Positions 1 to 10,639 of a stretch of DNA of 64,000 bases are shown here, one piece after another. Positions within the stretch are counted from its first letter, which is position 1, and the number at the start of each line of letters is the position of its first letter. The notes under the pieces are model-generated. The model had not been told where the DNA came from. It ran no database searches and saw only the letters and a program-made list of their open reading frames with translations. The translations under genes were made by a program, and so were the position numbers. The DNA comes from Gnetum montanum (lineage: Eukaryota > Streptophyta > Gnetopsida > Gnetales > Gnetaceae), in assembly GCA_015680685.1 (NCBI GenBank), contig MNCI01027447.1:79863-143862 (forward strand). The letters run 5' to 3'.

Positions 1-501
1 ACCAAGTTCCCTTGAAGTCACACCCGTTTCAAATCCTTGAGTCCTTCCTTAGTTTGAGAAATGCCCAGTCACTGGTTCGTTAAAGTTCTTATTGGAAGGG
101 AACTGTACATTTCCAAGCCAAGGGAAACCATAGACTTGATGGATGGATGGATGAAGTGATCTCATTGCCTGCCATATCAAAAGAACATACCTTAGTATCA
201 ACAATGTAACTTAAAGGTAAAAACCAAACATTAGCAATTAATGAAAAACAGTTCATCCCATCGGCCCGAACACTTATTGGGTGACGAATTTACATGATGG
301 ATGACACACACACACACACACACAAAAAGATAGAAAAATATAACGATGTTGTAAAACAAAAACAAGAAAAGTTAAAGAAATTTGTAAAACAAAAATTAGA
401 AAAGTTAAAGAAATTGTAAAACAAAAATGTGAAAAACAAAAACGTTGTAAAACAAAAATGTGTAAAACAAAAACTGAAAAAGAACTGAGGGCCCCATATG
501 A
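1..501 (-). other. E1 post-coding region with U-rich tract and candidate 3' splice site
   Basis: In element sense a U-rich tract (about 326-482, built from GTTTTTGTTTTACA-like units) follows the stop codon. Next come a GT microsatellite (AC repeat on plus, 303-323) and a block with ATGGCAG followed by GCAATGAG (AG at 169-170). The block from there to position 1 aligns with A at about 41206-41370 and with B at about 48960-49110. This is the position where Athila-type elements switch from pol to the downstream region. Confidence 0.6.
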
Positions 502-3500
502 TTAGCATAGGTGGCCATCTCCCCCATGACTGAGTTGTGAGGGAGAGATCCGAAGTAGTGAGCGCCTATTTGAATTTCTAAGCAGTGCCCAACTTCTCCC
601 AAATGATGATCTTAGATTCAGGGGTGGAAGTTGGCGACGCTCACGTTCCAATGTGTCTATGCCACGGTTGTTGGCATGAGTTTCCTCAGTTCGTTCCATG
701 CATATTTGTTTGCCCTTATGAGAAGCTGTCAACCACGGGGTGTCTACTACTTCTTGTGTGGTTGCTACATACAGGCATCTTTGTTGCAGAGTTTCCTGGG
801 CACACCTGTGACATGGAGACATTTCCTCCGTGTCATCACCCGATGAATCACTGTATGTGATGCATGGAACTATCCTCTTCTCGATCTTTCCACATATGTT
901 TATCTTGGAGATTTCCAAGGAAAGATCACGGATCCTAAGGCATGCATCTACTGTGCTTAGCCATGCCCTTCCCATTATAATTGGGAAGTCCCCTTCGTTG
1001 TTGTTAACATCGATCACTAGGAAGTCTGCTGGGTAGGACCAACCACACACAGTGGTGATAACGTCCTCCACCAAACCCAATGGGATGGCAATGGACTGGT
1101 CTGCCAGCTCCAGTTGAATGTTGCTCTTCTTAAGTTGGGGCAGGTTCCAGGCGTGATACATCTTTCGCGAAATTAAGTTGACTCCGGAACCTGAGTCAAG
1201 AAGAGCTCGATGTGGCGCATTCCCAGCGATCTGCAAATGAATAAAGGGACTCCCAGGGTCAGTTAGTTTCCTGGGAAGGTGGCCTACCTTGATCCAGTCA
1301 GTTACGGTATGTGTTAGCATAACCGTATGCGTTACATTCCCTTGGACTGAAGGGTGCTCCGAAGTGTTAGTAGTTAGAGGCCTATACATATACCCGTCCG
1401 CTTGTTGTTGCGAGAGCCTATCCGGGCTCCTAGTTCTGAAAAAGGGTCTCCTTTTTGTACAGTTATCGCCAGAACTAGTGTCCGGTTGGATATTTACACT
1501 CTGAATATTTACAGATCTCGCGGCGTGACGTTGCTGCGGTTGGGTAGGTAATTCCCCTTGCATTGTTGGAGCAGGAGGTGTTATGGGAACTACTTGAGGA
1601 AAAGGTGCGGGTGGAGTTAGAGGATGGACAGAATGTGGAATGTCTCCCGGAGGAGAAGGAGTCCTTCTGAAGTACTCCCGAGCGTAGTAGTGACGGCGTG
1701 GAGTGTGACTCATAGCGTCACCTGGAGAAACTGGCTGCTGCACATAATAACCATAAGGATCAGGCTGCCGGTAAGGGTATCGATGTGTTGGCTGTGGCAT
1801 CCCCCATGACTGTGGGTATTGCCACTGCTGATGTTGCTCGATGGGCTGCGGAGGTGTTCCACTTGGATAATACGTCAAGGGTTGGTGGAACTGCCTCGGG
1901 TTACCTTGTGGATAAGGTAACCTTCTGGGTGTTTGCCGTTGATTAAGTCTTGGATTTAATGCATACACCCCAGACTCCTGCAGATGTGAGATAATTGGAC
2001 AACATCCCTTAGGATGGTCATAATAGCAGACCTCACATCCACCGTCATTGTCTGAATCAGAATTTTCAGCCTCATCGGAGTTAGAGATTTTTCCCTTACC
2101 CTTGTTATGTGCAGGGTTAAAGTTTCTCCGCTTGTCTTTGCTTTTATCACTACTTTGCTCATCCTTAGACTCTTCTACAATTTTCAGGACTGTTTCTATT
2201 CGTGAGTCTAAGGAATCCCACATTTGGTCTACCTTAGCCGATACCTCCGTTGTTAACTTTTGGATCGGCACAGTTTTCCTGTTCACCAACTCTTCGAGTG
2301 GTGACTCATCCTCCTCATCACAGAATTTCACTCCCTTCTTACGAAGGGAGGGATCACGGTTGTATTCCTCCGCACTTTCTCTTTTCCGTAGCTCACCCTC
2401 TTCTTGCGCTACTTGTTCCAACAATACTTCAACTTCATGGGCTCTTAGTTGGGAGAGTCTCCCTTGGGCGTAAGTCCCAAGAGTTCTTCTCGTTTCATTT
2501 CGTAGCCCATCCACGAGGTGGCGAAGTTGATCCCGCTTAGCGTACCCATGGCCCGGGCAACGATGTAGCAATGTGTAGTAACGGGCCATGGCAGCATCCA
2601 AGGATTCATGAGCTCCTTGTTTCCAGCCTTGGATCTGCTTACGCAAGTTAGACACTCTGGAGTACGTTTGATATTTGTTGTTGAACAATTCGAGCATCGT
2701 ACTCCACCTCCTGATGGTTTCCGGTTCTAAGGACCGGTACCAGCTTTCCGCTTCTTTAGTGAGTGTCCTTGGGAACAACTTGAGTTTCTGCCACTCATTG
2801 TCTATGTTCTGCAAGGCACAGGCGTCGTGGAATGCCTGTAAATGATGTTGAGGATCAGCGTTGTATCCCCCTTCAAAACGTGGGATATTATTTATATCCA
2901 AACGCTTGATCCTACTGTCTTTCAAATGCCTTGTGGGAATCCTAACTGCCTCTCTAATGTCAAGCATACTTCGGGTTGCGAATAGGGGTTCGTCATGATC
3001 ATCTCTTTCATGACGTCTGTGATGTCTACGTTGTGGTTCCCTATTCTCCCTACGTCCTTGCCCTTGTCCTAACTCCTCTCGACCTTCTTGTCGAGGCATT
3101 TCATCTCTTCTACCTTTACTTTCCGCGTTATGCTCATGGTGGCTGCGCCCAGATGTGGAAGGAGAGGGTGAATGATGTGATGAAGGGGAAGAAGAAGGGG
3201 ATCCATCACCATGGTGATGTTTCTTGCCTTCTCTTCGGCTGCTTCGGCCCCGATCGTTGTCACGATCTGCATGTCTGTCATTAGTGTGAGTGATTGTTCC
3301 TGCCGTGAACAGCTTGTGCTCACGGGGATCAGAGCCTGGAATGTGTATCGTTGATCTAAGGCCCTGATGCCTAACCTCTTCACCAGAGTGAGGAGGAGGA
3401 ACATCATTTTCTAAGAAACCCGTTGTGAGGGGTTCCTCGTCTCCTATTTCACTAATGACGTGGGAAACCTTGCCCTTCAGTAGTGAATGTTGGCTCTCCT

Positions 3501-3846
3501 GCCTTGCATCCCGAATACGTTGGGCTTTTGTGGGTTGATAATCCCTCAGAGTGTAATCATCCGCAACGTATTCAGTAATCAGCTCTTGCATGCCATACCG
3601 TACCAAGGCACGGAAAAGCATGTTGGAAGCAGAGCGATCTGGGGGTAACACGATGTTACCTTGCATGTCTCTCCACCGCAGTTGCTCATCTTGATGGAAA
3701 ACAAAGGTAAAATCCGGCACATACTCATCGGGATGAGTATATGTGACCTTAGATTGTTGAGGACATGGTTGATCTCGGTTATGCGTATGATGCTGACTTT
3801 CTCCTGTATTGTCCTTAGGTGAGTTGATTTCGTGAGAAGAAGCCAT
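502..3846 (-). CDS. E1 gag-protease polyprotein with pol-tail fusion (1114 aa)
   Basis: An uninterrupted ORF encoding the particle structural protein and an aspartic protease. It begins with ATG 128 bp downstream of the PBS, and the start MASSHE is mirrored by E2 (MLSSHK) and A (MASSCS). Residues about 180-300 are a His/Ser/Arg-rich low-complexity stretch. Residues about 355-450 form the Retrotrans_gag capsid domain (FPRTLTKEAESWY onward). A knuckle CX2CX3HX3C (CEVCYYDHPKGC) follows near residue 600, then a Pro/Gln/Tyr-rich spacer. The protease has the active-site DSG at Asp884 (codon 1195-1197) and the flap-side IIMGRAWL. After about residue 1055 the sequence leaves the PR tail and ends SHGGDGHLC, matching the end of the integrase frame in A (SHGGYGHPC at about 40920-40947). 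The ORF is therefore an in-frame deletion of about 3 kb of RT-RH-INT. It is intact, so possibly still expressed. Confidence 0.9.
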   Translation of the reverse strand: MASSHEINSPKDNTGESQHHTHNRDQPCPQQSKVTYTHPDEYVPDFTFVFHQDEQLRWRDMQGNIVLPPDRSASNMLFRALVRYGMQELITEYVADDYTLRDYQPTKAQRIRDARQESQHSLLKGKVSHVISEIGDEEPLTTGFLENDVPPPHSGEEVRHQGLRSTIHIPGSDPREHKLFTAGTITHTNDRHADRDNDRGRSSRREGKKHHHGDGSPSSSPSSHHSPSPSTSGRSHHEHNAESKGRRDEMPRQEGREELGQGQGRRENREPQRRHHRRHERDDHDEPLFATRSMLDIREAVRIPTRHLKDSRIKRLDINNIPRFEGGYNADPQHHLQAFHDACALQNIDNEWQKLKLFPRTLTKEAESWYRSLEPETIRRWSTMLELFNNKYQTYSRVSNLRKQIQGWKQGAHESLDAAMARYYTLLHRCPGHGYAKRDQLRHLVDGLRNETRRTLGTYAQGRLSQLRAHEVEVLLEQVAQEEGELRKRESAEEYNRDPSLRKKGVKFCDEEDESPLEELVNRKTVPIQKLTTEVSAKVDQMWDSLDSRIETVLKIVEESKDEQSSDKSKDKRRNFNPAHNKGKGKISNSDEAENSDSDNDGGCEVCYYDHPKGCCPIISHLQESGVYALNPRLNQRQTPRRLPYPQGNPRQFHQPLTYYPSGTPPQPIEQHQQWQYPQSWGMPQPTHRYPYRQPDPYGYYVQQPVSPGDAMSHTPRRHYYAREYFRRTPSPPGDIPHSVHPLTPPAPFPQVVPITPPAPTMQGELPTQPQQRHAARSVNIQSVNIQPDTSSGDNCTKRRPFFRTRSPDRLSQQQADGYMYRPLTTNTSEHPSVQGNVTHTVMLTHTVTDWIKVGHLPRKLTDPGSPFIHLQIAGNAPHRALLDSGSGVNLISRKMYHAWNLPQLKKSNIQLELADQSIAIPLGLVEDVITTVCGWSYPADFLVIDVNNNEGDFPIIMGRAWLSTVDACLRIRDLSLEISKINICGKIEKRIVPCITYSDSSGDDTEEMSPCHRCAQETLQQRCLYVATTQEVVDTPWLTASHKGKQICMERTEETHANNRGIDTLERERRQLPPLNLRSSFGRSWALLRNSNRRSLLRISPSQLSHGGDGHLC

Positions 3847-3973
3847 TTCTATTGGTGTGCTAATTTCACCGTTATTTATTGTTCTTGATTAACTGATTAA
3901 CCCTAAGGTTCGTTTTAAGCTCACAACGATGTGAGTGATATCCCTTATGTTAAATTGGCGAAAAAACACTTAG

Positions 3974-3991
3974 TCCCCGGCAACGGCGCCA
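3974..3991 (-). other. E1 primer binding site, tRNA-Asp type
   Basis: In element sense TGGCGCCGTTGCCGGGGA follows the LTR end after one base. It is the complement of the 3' end of plant tRNA-Asp including CCA, the primer used by Athila-lineage elements. It is fully conserved here, partly in E2 (62981-62998), and degenerate in A and B. Confidence 0.85.
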
Positions 3992-3992
3992 A

Positions 3993-5014
3993 TGATGAGT
4001 GGCGAGGTACCCCTACACTCCACCATACGAATACGAGCGTACACGCGCGATCCGGTCGAACTCCGCAGACTAAATGCCTTAACGCCACAAGAAACACTTG
4101 GGGTTAATCGTTCGTTGTCTTCCCAGGCTTGCTTGTATGTGTCACGGTGTATGGTTAAGCAAGTCTGAGGTATGTGATTTTTTTGGTATTTTCGGCTTAT
4201 CTTCTATGCTACCAGGAGAAAGGGTTGAGAAAACTAAACTAACTCTAACTAAGATCTAAGTCTAAATTAACTAGCGTCAGCATCCGTTCCCACTTGCCGG
4301 ACACACCCTGAACTATGCAACTGCAGCTTACCAAACGCTAATCGTTACTGGGATCGCCACACGTAACGCAAGTGCTCGAAGTGGTCGTACTGAGGCACCT
4401 ATTTAGCCTACGTGTGATAAGCAGCCGATTCCTTAGCCAGCCGTACACACCCGTGGGTGCTCGTAACTAAGTCGTACTTATCACACGATCTAGCCTAGCA
4501 ATGAGCAGCCGATTCCTCAACTAGCCGTACACATTGGACCCTGGAGTTACCAAGCACAGAATCCTGGAATACGCTACTGGGTTACCAAGCAGCCAATGCT
4601 CGTAATTGAGTCGTACTCATGCATTGCGTCAAGCAGCCGATTCCTTGACTAGCCGTACACGTCCGTAGACGCTCGTAATCAAGTCGTACTTGAACGCACT
4701 AGGAAAGCAGTAAATGAAAGTAATAAATGAAACCACGTGCTGCAAGGTTTATCCAAACAAGTTCTTCTTTATTGCCGTACACAACTTGGGTTTAGGTTAT
4801 AAGCTGCTTGAATAAAGAGCCGTTCACTCTAGGACTCCTACTGCGTGCACATTGGGGAAAAATTCTAACTCTGGAGTGATCAATCTGCCAGAGCTTCGCT
4901 ACACTAGCCAGGATTGGGAAATGAAGGGAGTGCCGCCTCTTATTTATAGATATGGCGACGGGACGCGATATCGCGTACGCGATATCGCGGCCTAGTGCAA
5001 GTCGCGTCTCATCA
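3993..5014 (-). repeat. E1 5' LTR (1022 bp)
   Basis: In element sense it starts TGATGAGACG and ends ACTCATCA, directly followed by the PBS. The same ends bound the plus-strand LTR of E2 (62001-62979), which shares the TATA region, the long body and the terminal block, but is 979 bp. The body (about 4260-4700) repeats short motifs such as AGCCGATTCCT and GTCGTACT several times, which may reflect small tandem duplications in R/U5. Confidence 0.9.
4941..4988 (-). promoter_or_regulatory. E1 U3 promoter: TATA box and GATATCGC palindrome
   Basis: A TATA box (TATAAATA in element sense, 4941-4948) lies just downstream of a perfect 24-bp palindrome (4965-4988). The palindrome is two GCGATATC-type octamers around a central GTAC. 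E2 has the same arrangement with a longer, diverged octamer array. The palindrome is CpG-rich in a region otherwise poor in CpG. A role as a U3 regulatory site is inferred from its position. Confidence 0.6.
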
Positions 5015-6640
5015 CTGATGTTGCTAGTAGAATTAGTTGTAATCGCCTTGAGAATAAGATAATCTTCTTGGCATCTACTTCCTAATAAATTTTTGGTTCA
5101 AGGTATGTACTCTTGATTTCTATAAGTGTGTCATGATGAGGTAGCATCCTTTGGGATGTTCATATTGGCATAGATGGCACTTGCTATTTTCCTCAGAGTC
5201 AGAATTTGTAGCTTCTTCAATTGTAGTAACTTTTTCTTTTTTCCTATCCGTGTCCCTTGATATCTCCTTTTTCTTTTTCTTTTGTAAGTGCCTACTCTTT
5301 CTTATCTTCTACTATCTTTAATGGTGTAAAATTTCATCCATAAAATCTCACATCTTTTCAACCTTAATTATAATTTTTGAAATATATTTTTGAATTGGTA
5401 AGATTTTCCTTTGAATTACTTCTTTTATCAAATCTTCTTCTTTCTACATCTCATAAACATGAACAGCCCTTTTTTGAAGGGATTAATTCCTATTGTATTC
5501 TTCTATGCTTTTTCTCTTCTTAAGTTCTTATTTTCTTTAGCCACATGGTCAACGAGCTTTTGTATCTAATGTGTCCAAATTTTTAAAAGTGTTCCTTAGG
5601 CATAAACCCCAAGATTCTCACATATCTTCTTATGTAGCCCTTTTATGTTTTGACTTTGTTTTTTACATCAAGAGAACCCATGACCTTGACACTTATGCAA
5701 TAGTGAATAATACCTACCCAAGGATGAATCAAATGATTCATAATTCACTTATCTTCATTCTTGAATTTAATTCCTCAAATTGGACATTTGAGTATAGCTC
5801 TAATACTTTCCATTGAATAATTTCAACATTGTCCTCTACCTTCAAATTAAGGCTAGTCCTAAGGATTTATATCAACTTTTTTCTTTCTTAATCAATGTTC
5901 TTAGAAACTACTTATGTTTTTCTTTCATATGTTCTCAATGTTTTGTAAGATGTAGGCATTATTCAAAGCTTGAAGATGATTATGTAGATTCACATTATAG
6001 CATTTCTCAAATCTAGAAATGTTATTCATGTCTAGCCACTTTATGTGATTCTTCCTTTAATGGCTAGTTAGAATTCTAACAACCTCTTGAATGTTGATTA
6101 TGCTTCTTATAGCTAACAAGGTTTTACCATATTCTTATGATTTATCATAGTTTTCATCATAATCATGATCCTTTTGTGTTTTCTGCCATGTATTTTTTTC
6201 ATATCTATGACCTTGATACTTGTCTCTATTTCTTGCCATATTTTCATCTGTGTCTCTACCATGTTATTTGTCCTAGTTGTTTCTTCTATCTCTATCAAAT
6301 TGGCTACCTTTACCTCTTTTTGCAACAACTCCTCCTAGTTGATCCTTATCCTCATCAAAGCTTAATGAAGAATATAATGAAGATGTTAGAAAAATAGGAG
6401 AGCCATGTTGGCCTTTTATTCTTCCATGACCTCTATACTTGTTTCTTTATTATCTACTAGAAGATCTATGCCTACTAGCCCTTTGTATGTTGGGTTATGT
6501 TCTACTTCTTTCTTGGTTGATTTCCAAGATGAAGCATACCATTGGATTTCCCATTTTGTAAATGTTGAAGTTTGGAGGATGCTTGCATTGGAATCTTTTT
6601 GATCTATAATTGGTATTTTATTTCTCTAATTGAGAGGTTA
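5015..6640 (-). pseudogene. F: decayed Athila-like gag fragment
   Basis: Reading leftwards on minus, the fragment aligns with E1 gag. The low-complexity N-terminal half lies at about 6100-6640, the capsid region at about 5480-5800, and the knuckle at about 5170-5200 (CHLCQYEHPKGC, the same CX2CX3HX3C spacing as E1). The text after the knuckle (PRRLSYSQG) matches PRRLPYPQG of E1. Many stops and frameshifts are present. It is cut at 5014 by the E1 insertion. The right edge near 6640, where copia sequence takes over, is approximate and no LTR is visible there. Confidence 0.75.
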
Positions 6641-6649
6641 ATGCACTGT

Positions 6650-8525
6650 TAGTGTGCTTTCCCTCTGAAAAATTTATGATAAAGTTTTATCAAACAATCT
6701 TGTTTGAGCTAGGCTTCTATAAATGTGTATTATTTAGACATTTCGTCAAGTACTTTGTACTCATTCATAATAAATTCTAGTCTAATCTTTATTAATGCAA
6801 TGGTTAGCATCGACGGAGTTGTCTTATTAACTATGAAGTTTAGGATATGTAATGAGTAACCTTATGGCTAGACAAGGTATGAAAGAAATTTTATACCAAT
6901 TAATATATGAAATATAAAGCATAATAACTATTTAAGATACATGAAATGATGCACTTGAAGGTTCTATTGTTGTAATTGTATCGAATAGTAAGTAATAAAA
7001 CTTAATTAATGTTAGTTAAAAGAAATAGCTCAAATATTTTATCATAACATCATGATGATGTTATTATTAGATGCCATAATGGTATAACACAATGTTCACA
7101 ATAATAACTCATAATAATATCACAATCAAAACAAAATGAATAAAATAAGATGAAGAGTTTGAATATCTTTAATATCCTCCATTAAATAAAGCATGAGTTT
7201 TATTATAAACATTCTAAATTCAATTCATGCATATATATTTTGAAATTTCTAACACTTTGTTGACATAGAATAGAGTGTTAAATCCTTTAGCAAAGGTATC
7301 ATAGATGTAATGCATAAAAATTTCAATATGTTTTGTTCTCTCATGGAAAACTATATTCTTAATCAACTTTATTATACTTTGGTTATCATAAAGGATTATG
7401 ATTAGTAATAAAAAATTCTCCTTAAGTTTTATGAATAGTTGATAAAGCCATTTTAATTTAGTAATAGTATTTACTACAATTCTATATTTAGACTCTCAAA
7501 AAGATAGTGAAACTACCTTTTGTTTAGTTGACGACCATGAGATTGTATTTCCATAGTTTTTAACATGAAAGCTAGTTTTTAACATTATGAAGATACATTA
7601 TCTCCATAGTCTACATCTATATAGTCTTCTAGATCAATTTTTAAAGAATAATTAAAATTTACTCCACAAGCAACTATACCTTTCAAGTATCATGGTATAT
7701 CCATGGCTAAGAATAATTGTATATTATTAATTTCTATTTGAATATGGACACAAAATTCACTAGATAAGATATATTTGATCAATTCTTTGTCAAATAGATT
7801 AATTTCCAATCAACTTCCTAAATCTAATGGTGTTGATCTTGTCTTACAATCCATGATATAATATTCTATTAATATATCCAAAATATACTTCTTTTGAGTC
7901 ATTTACATATGGTTTAATGATTGATGTATTTTAAAAATAAAAGAAAATAATTAAGTTGGCCTAGGTATGAAATCTCAAATTTTGTTTTTAATTAACTTTC
8001 AACTTGATTGATTAGTTGAACATTCTCCCTAGTGATTATCATATCATTAACATATAATACCATTATTAGTACCCTCCATGAGTCTTTTATCTTCATAAGA
8101 TAAAGACTAGCATATGCATTTGATCTTTTGAATTCATAAATCTGTATGTATGATTCTCACTAAGCTTGCTTTAACTCATATAGGGACTTTTTTATTCTAC
8201 ATACATGATTAGAAAACATAGAATCCACAAAGCCTTCTAATAGATATATATAAATTTCTTTTCACAGATCTCCATTCAAGAAAGTAGATTTAACATTGAG
8301 TTGATATAATTTCCAACCATAAGAAGTTGCTAATGATAAGATACATCATATAGTTCTTTGTTTCATAGGAGGTGCAAATGTTTCTTTATAATTGATATCT
8401 TTTCTTTACACAAAACCTCTAACAACCAATTGAGCTTTACATGTTTTTACTTTATTATTAGCATTTTTTATATGAAACATTCACTTATTAATATCTTCTT
8501 TTGCAATGAGCTTGTCACTAGCTCT
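6650..8525 (-). pseudogene. Element E: Ty1/copia RT-RNase H relic, 3' part
   Basis: Minus-strand translation gives the copia RT signature in order. KAQLVVRGF (about 8420-8440) is followed by ETFAPP, FLNGDL, SLYELKQA, and YVND (about 8050-8065, in place of YVDD). Then come YILDIL, TPLDLG and a copia RNase H with YLKG and FHERTKHIEI (about 7320-7350). Between about 6650 and 7200 I see only the expected 3' end region and no definite LTR. The upstream half of the pol lies at 28564 and beyond because element D inserted here. Confidence 0.8.
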
Positions 8526-9650
8526 TGTTGCACTTGAAACATTCGATCACTAGAAAATCAAAAATCCCAAGTGTGGAACAATTTCAACCTTGGATCCCAA
8601 GGGCCTCTGAGAAATAGGATCCAAGGCATCCTATATGGTCTTGCTAATCACCCAAGGACTTAAAAAGTGTAAATAGGGCAAAAAAATGGTAAAATGGTGC
8701 ATATCAAATTTAAAATGAATGGATAGAATAAAAACTATAATAGTTTTCATAACAAACAAAATTGTAAACTTTATTAGAATGAAAATATTGAAAATAAAGA
8801 GAGTTTTAGATGTGTAGAAATGGTGCCTAAAAGCATAAGGGGTTTGCTTTGATGGAGTTCGAAGTATGTTAAAGCCGATAGTTTGCACACCATGGTTAGC
8901 TCCACGGTTCAAGTACTTTCCAACTCCTAAAACTAAAACACCTTGCTGGTTTCTTGCATAAATATGTAGCATTGGTCTTAGGGAGGTAAGGTGTATGAAT
9001 GATTTTTCAGGTAATAAGGGGTACCACGCTAGTAGTCTTTGTGTCCAAGTGGTAGAGCATTGCTCTAATAACTTTACACGAGCCTCAAGGTTACAAGTGG
9101 TTGAAATGGTCAAAGGTTCCATGCTCAAGAATTTCCAAAAGCTATGTGTTTGTTCTCAATTAAAAAGCCCAAGAATTATCAGGTGGTGGAACCTTTTCAA
9201 TGTATTTTGGCTTATATAGGTTATATGGCTTCTTAATTTTGGTTGTAAATTTCTGCCATGATTACTGATAGATTGGTGTCATGTGTAGGTGTGACAGGTG
9301 TTTGATTCTAGTGTAGTTTCAATTTATGGTAAATTTTAATATCCCTAAGGCACCAAAACTATGTTGGCTATCAAAAATAGTAAAAAGACTTTTCAACCAT
9401 GTTGGCTTCTTTCATCCACGTTGGTCTGCCAACAACAGTGTTGGAGTTGTAGGAGCAACACTAAGATTCATTGAAAATGGAAACTCCAACCACTTCAACG
9501 TTGGTCTTGATGTGGTAATGCTAGCCTTATGATGACTATGTTGGCCATTGTTGGAAGAATGAAAGAAAAATCCCCCCAACATTGGGCATAGGTGCTTCCA
9601 ACGTAGTAAAGGTCATACCCCCCACAAAACCCATGAAAATGCCAATTTTG
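8526..9650 (-). repeat. D 3' LTR (left copy, incomplete)
   Basis: It begins TGTTGCAC on plus and aligns with 27211-28340 through CCAATTTTG at 9650, with clear but incomplete identity. The last ~220 bp of the right copy are missing at the N (9651), so a sequence gap or deletion removed the U3 start and the polypurine tract. Confidence 0.8.
9042..9100 (+). repeat. tRNA-like A-box/B-box module in D 3' LTR
   Basis: TGTCCAAGTGG followed by TAGAGC resembles a Pol III A box (TGGCNNAGTGG). GGTTACAAG about 47 bp further resembles a decayed B box. The other LTR carries the same module. It may be a tRNA-derived SINE fragment captured in the LTR, on the strand opposite the element. Confidence 0.35.
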
Positions 9651-10639
9651 NCATTTTCTTGGTGGTGTTTCATTGGTCCCTCTTTGTTGATGTTTTGAGG
9701 ATTAACCTAAGAGACATCAACAAAGAACACAAAACATCATGGCAGGTCCATCACCAACGTTCTGTCTCTACACTTGATTTAGTAGTATTGAACTATTCCA
9801 AAGAGTGCTTGTGAATAATAAAGACTATATTTGGCTATAAAAAAGTGGTCACAAGGTTAACTTTGAGTTTCAAATATTGACACCATGGTTACAGTTATTG
9901 CAATAACATGTTGAATGATTAATGATGTCTTTGTGCTTTGTGTTTTTGAGATAAAGGTTACTTAGTAATGTTCTTGAGGAACCAATATCTCGCTCCAAGG
10001 GTTTTTTGGTCATTAGTCTCCTTCCTTTGTATGTTTGGAGCTATTGATATATCTTTTGGTCTTCATTGGCCTTTTAGCTTCTTGGTAGTTTACTTCTCCC
10101 ATTTTTTTGTGGGGTGAAATCTTCATTAGATTTCATTGCTAAGGATAGGTTTGATTTGGTTTTCCCATTGAATGATATTTGTTACATTCAATGGACTTGA
10201 TGGAGCATGATGAAGGAAACATCTTATGTCCATAACACATGAGTGTCAAACATAGGTCATCATTGTTGTTCAAGGTAAGAAAGGTTTATAATTAGGCCAA
10301 TAAGGATGGGCTTAATTAAGGATAATGGATGTGATGTGAAACAAGCACTCTTGGTACAGCAGAATAATCTAACTAAATCTTACACATTAAGGTCACATGG
10401 TAACTTATGCCTCAATGAGTCGCACCTTTACTACGACTTTAGGGTTCATCCTGCAAGCACAACTCCAAGAAAACAAGAAAAAGGAACAAAGAAAAACACA
10501 TTGTTACATGATAATGCATAAGGCCACATGAGATAATCAGTAAGCCAAGTTACCATAAGTTAATTTTGTTACAAAGCTTTATAGTTTGTTTACCATGTTG
10601 ATTAGAGAAAGATAGAGAAAGGTTATGCAAGATTGCTTA
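9651..10639 (-). other. D post-integrase untranslated region, starting at an N
   Basis: Non-coding sequence between the end of D integrase and the left LTR. The N at 9651 interrupts the LTR alignment. I see no reading frame, repeat or polypurine tract in it. Confidence 0.5.

Larger units (their letters stand above)
1..5014 (-). mobile_element. E1: non-autonomous Athila-like Ty3/gypsy element, 3' end outside window
   Basis: In element order (right to left) it has a 5' LTR (3993-5014), a tRNA-Asp PBS, one long gag-protease ORF (502-3846) and a U-rich post-coding region (1-501). No RT, RNase H or integrase is present. The post-coding region aligns with B (about 48890-49400) and with the region after integrase in element A (about 40960-41380), so pol was deleted between PR and the very end of pol. 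By comparison with B, the 3' LTR should begin about 1.6 kb left of position 1. The flank at 5015 lies inside the gag of F, so E1 inserted into F. The candidate target duplication CTGAT (5015-5019) cannot be checked because the other end is missing. The intact ORF suggests this is the youngest element here. Confidence 0.88.

Noticed and set aside
303-323. CRISPR-like or other regular array
   Set aside because: Simple AC microsatellite; no spaced repeats of CRISPR type anywhere and the sequence is a plant nuclear genome.
290-508. Phe-rich minus-strand ORF after the E1 gag-protease
   Set aside because: Produced by the U-rich tract and the AC microsatellite; the homologous region of A and B is non-coding.
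2048-2473. 141-codon plus-strand ORF and other plus ORFs across 585-3284
   Set aside because: Shadows of the intact minus-strand gag-protease frame; Ser/Leu-rich with no family resemblance.
3974-3991. Possible tRNA-Asp gene from the TCCCCGGCAACGGCGCCA match
   Set aside because: Only the 3' 18 bases are present and directly abut an LTR; this is a primer binding site.
8631-9128. 165-codon minus-strand ORF in D LTR
   Set aside because: It lies wholly in the LTR; the copy in the other LTR (27528-27812) is shortened by stops, so it is not a conserved gene.
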